Below are positions 1 to 5,255 of a DNA stretch of 32,596 bases, piece after piece. Under the pieces are notes generated by a model, which had not been told where the DNA came from, did not search any database, and saw only the letters and a list, made by a program, of their open reading frames with translations. The first letter of the stretch is position 1, and the number at the start of each line of letters is the position of its first letter. Made by a program: the position numbers and the translations under genes. Source of the DNA: Phycisphaerae bacterium (GTDB taxonomy: Bacteria; Planctomycetota; Phycisphaerae; Phycisphaerales; UBA1924); NCBI GenBank assembly GCA_014192545.1, contig BJHL01000012.1, forward strand, positions 35,819-68,414. The letters run 5' to 3'.

Positions 1-40
1 GGGGGGGGGTGGGGGTGGGGGGGGGGGGGGGGGGGGGGGG
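1..40. repeat. Poly-G tract
   Basis: The first 40 bases are all G apart from two T (positions 10 and 16). The tract could fold as a G-quadruplex, could be a slippage-prone homopolymer, or could be an assembly or read artefact at a contig edge. It leads straight into a heptamer array. No gene is seen in 1-187. Confidence 0.8.
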
Positions 41-66
41 CATTCGGCATTCGTGATTTGGCATTC
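39..66. repeat. Heptamer tandem array GGCATTC
   Basis: Four 7-base units in phase start at 39, 46, 53 and 60; three are GGCATTC and one is GTGATTT. The reverse complement GAATGCC resembles the CCCAATG units near 31.4 kb, so this may be the same class of short tandemly repeated heptamers. No coding potential is seen. Confidence 0.6.
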
Positions 67-150
67 GTGGAAGGCAGAGATGGGGTGATGCGAAGGCAGG
101 CAGTAAGGCATGCGGAATCGAGGCATCAAGGCGAGATAGATCGGGTTTGA

Positions 151-186
151 GGGCAAAGCCTGATGGCATGGTGATGCCACCCGCCG
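151..186. repeat. Degenerate copy of the hexaloop/REP-like repeat
   Basis: Contains CAAAGC at 154-159, TGATGGCA at 161-168 and TGATGCCACCCGCCG at 172-186. The same three words in the same order occur at 32519-32562, the last differing at one base. TGGCAT and ATGCCA (163-168, 173-178) can form a small hairpin. The copy ends two bases before the stop codon of the transposase gene, so it forms that gene's 3' border. Confidence 0.55.
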
Positions 187-187
187 T

Positions 188-637
188 TCACTCCCAGATG
201 TACTTGGGGTCGAAGTTCACGTTGTACTTTTTCAGGAACGCGAGCACTTCAGATTGGAAGTCTGTTTTGGCGTGGTGAACGGGTTGATTGTCCAGGTATT
301 GGCGAACGACTGGAATGTGATCGTGGCTGATAGAAAATGCGAAGTAGCCATCTTGCCACGCGAAGTGTTTGAGGTTGGGTTGTTGTTTGAGCCAAGATGA
401 TGAGCCTCGCTTGATGTTGAGCATGAGGTCGCTCAGGGCGAGAGTTTTGTTGAGACTCACTAGGAGGTGTACGTGATCGGTAACGCCGCCAGCGTGCAAG
501 AGGGGGGAGTTGAGATCGCGGCAGATGCCGCCTTTGTACGCGAAGAGGTCCGGGAGCAGTTCGACGGGGATGGTGGGTTCGCGGTGTTTGGTTGAGTATG
601 TAATGTGCAGCACGATGTTTGTAAGCGTGGCGGCCAT
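188..637 (-). CDS. IS200-like Y1 transposase (RAYT-type)
   Basis: A 149-residue single-domain protein of the Y1_Tnp (HUH endonuclease) family, which nicks single-stranded DNA through a covalent tyrosine link. Visible: the metal-binding HVH triad at residues 55-57 inside TDHVHLLVSL, the candidate nucleophile Tyr114 in RQYLDNQ followed by HH at 121-122, and the WQDGYFAFSIS stretch at about 95-104 typical of this group. The ATG at 637 is chosen because the family begins with a short strand like TNIVLHITYSTKHRE; an open frame continues to 883 but runs through palindromic DNA. No second IS gene or insertion duplication is seen. It is flanked by a hairpin repeat on its 3' side and by a six-hairpin array on its 5' side, the arrangement of REP-associated transposases (RAYTs), which are usually domesticated single genes. 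Apparently intact. Confidence 0.88.
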   Translation of the reverse strand: MAATLTNIVLHITYSTKHREPTIPVELLPDLFAYKGGICRDLNSPLLHAGGVTDHVHLLVSLNKTLALSDLMLNIKRGSSSWLKQQPNLKHFAWQDGYFAFSISHDHIPVVRQYLDNQPVHHAKTDFQSEVLAFLKKYNVNFDPKYIWE

Positions 638-670
638 GACCAACGATACGGGTTGAGTTATGGTGCGTTG

Positions 671-900
671 ATCTCGGCGAAGCCGAGTGGGTGGATAGCG
701 ACGGGTTGCCGCGACGCGGCACCCGTCGAGGACGTTGTTTATCTTGTTGCATCGCGTAGCGATGCAGCGATTGACGTTTTGAATGCGATAAAGCGATATC
801 TGCACCGCTGCGCGGTGCGGATCGGTTTTGGCTTTGTGTCGTTGGGTGCCGCTTCGCGGCGACCCAACGCTATTGAGCTGCATGGCGTTGCCATGCGAGA
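671..900. repeat. Mirror-symmetric array of six triloop hairpins
   Basis: Six palindromes, each closed by a 3-base loop flanked by GC: 673-687 (loop GAA), 700-727 (GAC), 748-766 (GTA), 802-818 (TGC), 840-869 (TTC) and 880-896 (GTT). Loop centres are 34, 43, 53, 44 and 34 bases apart, nearly a mirror image about 784. Hairpin 2 matches the reverse complement of hairpin 5 (695-728 against 873-840, 28 of 34 bases); hairpin 3 matches that of hairpin 4 (749-767 against 818-800, 16 of 19). Stem differences between partners are compensatory. The array begins 36 bases upstream of the transposase start. It fills most of the 349-base gap to icd, and no gene is seen in it. Confidence 0.8.
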
Positions 901-949
901 GCGGGTGCGGGCATTTGGGGCGGTAGGAGGGATGTGAAGAAGAGAGTAG

Positions 950-972
950 AGGTCGGCGGGGACCGCCGACCT
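950..972. repeat. Triloop palindrome, GTCGGC family
   Basis: A perfect 10-bp stem (950-959 with 963-972) around the loop GGA. Read on the minus strand it continues into CCTCTACTCT, as the copy at 32374 continues into CCTCTACTCC, so the two belong to one dispersed family together with the copy at 32577. It lies 15 bases downstream of the icd stop codon and could also act in 3' end formation of that mRNA, though it lacks a T-tract. Confidence 0.65.
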
Positions 973-986
973 ACCCAGTCGCTTCA

Positions 987-2393
987 TCACGCCATGTGCT
1001 TGATCACCGCATCTGCGAATTCGCTGCACTTCACCTTTTTCACTGTAGCGTCGCCTTCGGCTTTCATGAGGCGTTCGAAGTCGTAGGTGACGGTCTTTGC
1101 CGTGATGGCACCGTCCATGCCTTTGATGATGAGGTCGGCGGCGGCGGTCCAGCCCATGTAGCGGAGCATCATTTCGCCGGAGAGGATGACGGAGCCTGGG
1201 TTGACTTGGTCGAGGTTGGCGTATTTGGGGGCGGTGCCGTGGGTGGCTTCGAAGATGGCGTGGCCTGTGGTGTAGTTGATGTTGGCGCCCGGGGCGATGC
1301 CGATGCCGCCGACTTGGGCGGCGAGGGCGTCGGAGAGGTAGTCGCCGTTGAGGTTCATGGTGGCGACGACGTCGAAGTCTTTGGTGCGGGTCAAGACTTG
1401 TTGGAGGGTGATGTCGGCGATGGAGTCCTTGATCATGAGTTTGGACTTCCACTTGCCTTTGCCTGTCGAGTCGGAGCCGTGTGAGGCGCCGATGGCGGCG
1501 AGGACGGATTCGACTTCTTTGATGAGCTTGGACTTTTGGTCGGGGGTCATCGAGTCGAACCCGGGTTCGATGGCGCGGGCGTTGTCTTCACTGGAGATGG
1601 CGGGGTTGGTTTCTTTGTTGCCCAGGATCCAGGATTCGCGTTCGGTGACGACGTCGTTGCGGAACTCGCGCGTGGCGAGGGCGTAGCCCCAATCTTTGAA
1701 GGCACCTTCGGTGAACTTCATGATGTTGCCCTTGTGGACGAGGGTGAGGCTGCGGCGTTTTTCGCGCAGGGCGTATTCGATTGCGCTGCGGATGAGGCGC
1801 TCGGTGCCGTCTTTGCTGATGGGCTTGATGCCGAAGCCGGAGGAGTTGGGGAAGCGGATTTTGGCGGCTTCTTTGGGGAAGGCTTCTTGGATGAGCGCGA
1901 GGAACTTGGCGGCTTCGGGGGTTCCTTGTTTGAATTCGATGCCGGCGTAGATGTCTTCGCAGTTTTCGCGGAAGATCACCATGTCGCAGTCTTGGGGGCG
2001 CTTGACGGGGCTGGGGACGCCTTTGAACCAGCGGACGGGGCGGAGGCAGACGTAGAGATCGAGGATTTGGCGGAGGGCGACGTTGAGGCTGCGGATGCCG
2101 CCGCCGGTGGGGGTGGTGAGGGGGCCTTTGATGCCGACGAGGTAGTTGCGGAAGGCGTCGAGAGTTTCGTCGGGGAGCCAGTTGCCGGTTTTGTTGAAGG
2201 CTTTTTCGCCGGCGAGGACTTCGTGCCAGTGGATTTTCTTTTGGCCGTTGGAGGATTTGGCGACGGCGGCGTCGATGACGCGGACGGAGGCACGCCAGAT
2301 GTCGGCGCCGGTGCCGTCGCCTTCGATGAAGGGGATGATGGGGTCGCTCGGGACGGAGAGGCCGGCGGGGGACATGGTGATTTTGCTGGGCAT
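987..2393 (-). CDS. icd: NADP-dependent isocitrate dehydrogenase
   Basis: Oxidative decarboxylation of isocitrate to 2-oxoglutarate in the TCA cycle; a soluble homodimer. The 468-residue protein follows E. coli-type Icd along its length: IIPFIEGDG near the start, [13 protein letters not shown] with the phosphorylatable serine at about residue 102, the LRPVR and [16 protein letters not shown] substrate-site segments, [20 protein letters not shown], and [31 protein letters not shown] and [10 protein letters not shown] carry the Lys, Tyr, Tyr and Arg that mark NADP rather than NAD use. A stretch rich in charged residues before MIKDSIADI is longer than in E. coli, which accounts for a length above the usual 416 or so. 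ATG 2393 is preferred because the 15 codons before it are not Icd-like; ATG 2375 is also possible. Monocistronic by layout. No convincing promoter is seen upstream. Confidence 0.96.
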   Translation of the reverse strand: MPSKITMSPAGLSVPSDPIIPFIEGDGTGADIWRASVRVIDAAVAKSSNGQKKIHWHEVLAGEKAFNKTGNWLPDETLDAFRNYLVGIKGPLTTPTGGGIRSLNVALRQILDLYVCLRPVRWFKGVPSPVKRPQDCDMVIFRENCEDIYAGIEFKQGTPEAAKFLALIQEAFPKEAAKIRFPNSSGFGIKPISKDGTERLIRSAIEYALREKRRSLTLVHKGNIMKFTEGAFKDWGYALATREFRNDVVTERESWILGNKETNPAISSEDNARAIEPGFDSMTPDQKSKLIKEVESVLAAIGASHGSDSTGKGKWKSKLMIKDSIADITLQQVLTRTKDFDVVATMNLNGDYLSDALAAQVGGIGIAPGANINYTTGHAIFEATHGTAPKYANLDQVNPGSVILSGEMMLRYMGWTAAADLIIKGMDGAITAKTVTYDFERLMKAEGDATVKKVKCSEFADAVIKHMA

Positions 2394-2728
2394 GGGGGGT
2401 CCAAGAAAACGGGAAGATAGCAAAGCGAAAAGCGGCAAATAAAGGCAGGGTGCTATACGAATTGCGAGGGTACGCGCGGGAAAGGGAGGGGGAAAGTCAG
2501 ATGCCGGTGGGGTTAGGGCAAATTCAGATCGCGTTCATGTGGGGCTGATTTGTGGGATGCATGGACGTTGGTCGCTGGTGTTGGTGTCGGTAGAGATTTG
2601 CAGTCGTGACGTGGTAGCGGCGAGACGGTGCCGTTGCTTGCGCGAACGCGCGAGGCTGTTGTGAGCAAGGTTGGTGGAGATTGGTTGCGAGCGTGGCGAG
2701 TGAGGAGTCATGCGAGAGCGATTTTTCG
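2394..2728. other. Intergenic gap without a recognised gene
   Basis: 335 bases between the icd start and the end of the DinB-like gene. It should hold the icd promoter, but no clear -35/-10 pair was found on the minus strand; TATAGC opposite 2452-2457 is a weak -10 candidate. A small hairpin (AGCGA, TTTT, TCGCT at 2717-2730) overlaps the stop codon of the DinB-like gene. No RNA gene or convincing ORF is seen. Confidence 0.5.
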
Positions 2729-3286
2729 CTACTCGGGATAACCCGACTTGACCCATGGCGTTTGAATGTTGTGGCGGTGGAGGAGGGCGGTCAATTGGCC
2801 GGTGTGGTGTTGGAGGTGGCGGAGGTTGTAGAGGTGGAGTTGCGTGCGGCAGAAGGGGAGGCGTGGGAAGCCGGATGGGCCTGTGAGGGTGGCGGCGGTT
2901 TCGGCGGCGAGGGAGTTGCGGGCGGTGGTGAGGCAGAAGTCGAGGTATGCGAGCAGTTCTGGCTGCGAGAAGTTGCGGCTGGGGTATTCGCTGTTAATGT
3001 CGGCGAAGCCGGCGGGGTGGAATGTGGGGTGGGGTTGCCAGGCTTCTTGCGTGGTGGCGAGATAGCCGTCGGTGCAGTAGAGGACGTGATAGGCAACGAG
3101 CCAGAAGGGGTACTTGGCGATTGGTGCGTCCCAGAGTTCGGCGGGGCAAGCACGCATGCAGTTGCGGAGCATGGCGAAGGCGGCTTCGAACTGGCTGAGG
3201 AGGGCGTGGGCGAGGGGGTCTTTGGGTGGGGGCATGGGGGAGTGTTGGCGCGAAGCGGAGAGAACGGCTCGGTCGGTAAGTGACAT
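2729..3286 (-). CDS. DinB-family four-helix protein
   Basis: A 185-residue protein with the layout of the DinB/YfiT metal-binding fold: a first conserved histidine in FWLVAYHVLYCTD (about residue 67) and a late pair in HLYNLRHLQHHTGQL (about residues 154-161), the usual three-histidine site. Such proteins include thiol-dependent transferases and many of unknown role; nothing here identifies a substrate. Its ATG at 3286 shares one base with the TGA of the SanA-like gene upstream (TGATG), so translation is probably coupled. The first 17 residues are not family-like, and ATG 3235 (protein starting MPPPKDPLAHALL) is the alternative start. Neither has a clear Shine-Dalgarno sequence. Confidence 0.78.
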   Translation of the reverse strand: MSLTDRAVLSASRQHSPMPPPKDPLAHALLSQFEAAFAMLRNCMRACPAELWDAPIAKYPFWLVAYHVLYCTDGYLATTQEAWQPHPTFHPAGFADINSEYPSRNFSQPELLAYLDFCLTTARNSLAAETAATLTGPSGFPRLPFCRTQLHLYNLRHLQHHTGQLTALLHRHNIQTPWVKSGYPE

Positions 3287-3966
3287 CAGTTGGTAACGAG
3301 CTGAATGGGCTGGGCGGGGCCTGGGAATTTGGGTTGAGTTTTGAAGATGGTGGTGTCGAGGATGGCTTGGACGCGGGCGATGGATTCTCGCACGCGGACT
3401 TTTGTTGCGGCGATGCCAGCGGGGTCTTGGGCGATGTAGCCGGAGGCGTCGATGCCTGCGGAGCGGGCGAGATAGATAGCGCGTTCACAGTGGAAGGGCT
3501 GCGAGATGATGATGATGCGCGATTGGCCGAAAACGTCGCGGGCGCGGAGGACGGAATCGAGCGTGCGGAAGCCGGCGTAGTCGAGAGTGATGGCGGAAGC
3601 GGGGACACCACGCGCGAGGAGGGCGTCGCGCATCGCGGTGGGTTCGTCGTAGGTGGTGGTGTGGTTGTCGCCACTGAGGAGGAGGTGTTTGATGCGGCCT
3701 GATGCGAAGAGTGATGCGGCGGCGTCAATGCGGTAGGTGAAGAAGAGATTGCGGCGACCGTTTGGGAGGGTTGGGCTGGTGCCCAGCACGAGGGCTACGT
3801 CGTGGTGCGGCGGGAGATTGTCGGCGTGGAAGAGATGAGGGGCGGCGACGCGGTGGATGTAGCGGTCGGCTGCGAGTGGGATGAGAAGCGCAGAGGCGAG
3901 AAGGAGCGCGAGCGTGATGAGCAGGCGACGACGGTGGAGGCGGAGTTTGTGGAAGAGGCGAAGCAC
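3286..3966 (-). CDS. sanA: SanA/YdcF-like DUF218 membrane protein
   Basis: About 226 residues. After a basic start (HKLRLHRRR) a single transmembrane helix spans about residues 14-33, followed by an extracytoplasmic DUF218 domain. The match to E. coli SanA is close: VALVLGTS, YRIDAA, HLLLSGDN, YDEPTAMRDALLARGV, LDYAGFRTLDSVLRARDVF, SQPFHCERAIYLA, and a proline-rich end KFPGPAQPIQL. SanA affects the envelope barrier to vancomycin; its biochemical role is not settled. The open frame runs back to a TTG at 4104, but that codon lies inside a transcription terminator, so the GTG at 3966, just before the basic and membrane segment, is taken as start. It is first in a two-gene unit, ending in TGATG overlap with the DinB-like gene. 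Confidence 0.85.
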   Translation of the reverse strand: MLRLFHKLRLHRRRLLITLALLLASALLIPLAADRYIHRVAAPHLFHADNLPPHHDVALVLGTSPTLPNGRRNLFFTYRIDAAASLFASGRIKHLLLSGDNHTTTYDEPTAMRDALLARGVPASAITLDYAGFRTLDSVLRARDVFGQSRIIIISQPFHCERAIYLARSAGIDASGYIAQDPAGIAATKVRVRESIARVQAILDTTIFKTQPKFPGPAQPIQLVTN

Positions 3967-4054
3967 TAGGTGGAGTGAATCGGCTGGTGGGTGGGTCGGA
4001 ACTGAGCAATTGGCGGGAGGGCGATGGGGTTGACGCGAGGATTTGGTGATTCGG

Positions 4055-4088
4055 CACCGACCGCTCAGAGCAGCGGTCGGTGGCACGA
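4055..4088 (+). repeat. Hexaloop hairpin repeat, intact copy
   Basis: An 11-bp perfect stem (4055-4065 with 4072-4082) closes the loop CAGAGC and is followed by GCACGA. The copy at 32508-32535 has the same stem length, outer and inner closing pairs, a one-base-different loop (CAAAGC) and the same GCACGA flank, with otherwise different stem bases. It lies between the sanA start and the RRM-gene terminator. Confidence 0.6.
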
Positions 4089-4092
4089 AATG

Positions 4093-4126
4093 AAAAAACT
4101 CCAACCTTGCGGTTGGAGTTTTTTTT
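4093..4126. terminator. Bidirectional rho-independent terminator
   Basis: Stem CTCCAACC (4099-4106) and GGTTGGAG (4111-4118) with loop TTGC, preceded by six A and followed by eight T. It serves the minus-strand RRM gene ending at 4192 and would also work on the plus strand. Confidence 0.88.
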
Positions 4127-4191
4127 GAATTGTCATTCAGTTGTTGGTTCGCGATCCGGACCTTCGCAGAGCATCAGGTCCAGCAACTGGA

Positions 4192-4557
4192 TTACCAGCC
4201 GCCGCGACCGCCTGAGCCGCCGCGGCCACCGCCGCCGCCGCCACCACCGAAGCCGCCGCGGCCACCGCCGCCGCCGCCGCCGAAGCCACCACGACCGCCG
4301 CCGCCGCCGCCCGCTTCACGGGGCTTGGCTTCGTTGACGGTGAGGTCGCGACCATCAACGTTCTTGCCGTTGAGGGCAGCCATGGCTGCGCTGGCTTCGC
4401 TGTCGTTGCGCATTTCGACGAAACCGAAGCCGCGGGGGCGGCCGGTGTCGCGATCCATGACGAGGGATGCCGAAGCAACTTCGCCGAATGGGGCGAAGAG
4501 GGCTTGGAGTTGTGACTCAGTGGTTTGGAAAGAGAGGTTGCCGACGTACATTTTCAT
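4192..4557 (-). CDS. Glycine-rich RRM RNA-binding protein
   Basis: A 121-residue protein of the bacterial/cyanobacterial Rbp type: one RNA recognition motif (about residues 1-78) with RNP2 MYVGNL at 3-8 and RNP1 RGFGFVEM at 42-49, then a tail of about 38 residues made almost only of Gly with spaced Arg and Phe, ending in Trp. RRM proteins of this form bind single-stranded RNA and are often cold-induced; the Gly/Arg tail probably adds nonspecific RNA binding. ATG 4557 is used because it places RNP2 near the N-terminus, as in the family; the codons before it are not conserved in kind. TATACT on the minus strand opposite 4678-4683 would give a leader of about 110 bases, as cold-shock genes often have; no good -35 goes with it. 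Followed by a strong terminator. Confidence 0.9.
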   Translation of the reverse strand: MKMYVGNLSFQTTESQLQALFAPFGEVASASLVMDRDTGRPRGFGFVEMRNDSEASAAMAALNGKNVDGRDLTVNEAKPREAGGGGGGRGGFGGGGGGGRGGFGGGGGGGGRGGSGGRGGW

Positions 4558-4744
4558 GGCCAGAATCCGAAAGCCCGGGAGGACAGTAAAGAACCGGTGC
4601 TCGAACTCGGGCAAGGCGAAGCGTCGGTGCCTTTGAGCGCGCTTCGTATCGTACGGAGTGGCTGGTCAGACGATGGCAGTATAGGCAGGTGGGGCGGGGT
4701 GGACGGGGAATTCGTCGGAATGGTTGAAGTTGGGCGAGCGCGAG

Positions 4745-5161
4745 TTAGAGGCGCACGGGGCGCAGCAGGAAGCGGCCTGAGACGGCGACTGGGGTGTCGT
4801 TTGCGTCGAGTGCTTGGCGCTGGGGGTCGAGGAGCAGGGCCTGGGCTTTGAATTCGAATTGGCCTTCATCGAGTTGCTTGTGCAGATCGACTTCGATGCG
4901 GAGGCTGCTGCCCGGGGCGACGAAGTTGCCGTATTTGAGGGCGCGAACTTGGCCGAGGACGAGGCGGTCGTCGGCGGCGTGCTGGGTGGTGGCGAGGTGG
5001 CGGGCGGCGTGGACGAGGCACTCGAGCATCATGACGCCTGGCAGGACGGGGAAGGTGGGGAAATGGTCTTGAAGATACTCCTCGGCGTTGGTCACGTGCT
5101 TCAGCGTGACGATGCGCGTGGGGGAGAGGGAGAGGATGCGGTCGAGGAGGGAGAAGTGCAT
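4745..5161 (-). CDS. fabZ: FabZ-like 3-hydroxyacyl-ACP dehydratase
   Basis: 138 residues, the size of a single hotdog domain. The catalytic pair is present at the FabZ spacing: His33 in DHFPTFPVLPG and Glu47 in GVMMLECLVHAAR. It would remove water from 3-hydroxyacyl-ACP in fatty acid elongation, or act on a related ACP-bound acyl chain; being separate from other fab genes, it may be a second copy. VSGRFLLRPV at the end matches the last strand of the fold. ATG 5161 is chosen because the residues coded further upstream come from repeat DNA. There is no Shine-Dalgarno sequence: an octamer repeat array runs directly up to the start codon. Confidence 0.8.
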   Translation of the reverse strand: MHFSLLDRILSLSPTRIVTLKHVTNAEEYLQDHFPTFPVLPGVMMLECLVHAARHLATTQHAADDRLVLGQVRALKYGNFVAPGSSLRIEVDLHKQLDEGQFEFKAQALLLDPQRQALDANDTPVAVSGRFLLRPVRL

Positions 5162-5240
5162 GGGGAAGTGACGAAGTGACGAAGTGGGGTGAAGGGGTGA
5201 AGAGGTGAGGGGGTGAGGAGGTGAGGAGGTGAAGGGGATG
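5162..5240. repeat. Octamer tandem array (GTGA-type)
   Basis: GTGA or GTGG recurs at 5168, 5176, 5184, 5189, 5197, 5205, 5213, 5221 and 5229: period 8 with one 5-base phase slip. Units are GAAGTGAC-like at the left and GTGAAGGG or GTGAGGAG-like at the right. It fills the gap between fabZ and the M1 peptidase gene. Related arrays lie at 12226 and 19200. Confidence 0.75.
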
Positions 5241-5255
5241 AAGGAAACCAAGTTG

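Noticed and set aside
638..883. N-terminal extension of the transposase up to an ATG at 883
   Set aside because: The extra 82 codons run through the hairpin array and read as basic, non-conserved sequence; the family begins at about the residue coded at 637.
673..896. CRISPR-like array
   Set aside because: The units are palindromes of different sequence in mirrored order, with no identical direct repeats and no cas genes nearby.
1536..2420. Long open frame opposite icd, and similar long frames opposite both M1 genes and the amidohydrolase gene
   Set aside because: They mirror well-supported genes on the other strand in GC-rich DNA, have Gly/Ala/Asp/Glu-rich or Arg/Pro-rich composition, and show no recognisable domain.
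3967..4104. Longer SanA-like protein starting at a TTG at 4104
   Set aside because: That codon lies inside the stem of a rho-independent terminator, and the added residues are not SanA-like.
4130..4636. Proline-rich protein on the plus strand
   Set aside because: It is the antisense reading of the glycine codons of the RRM protein gene.
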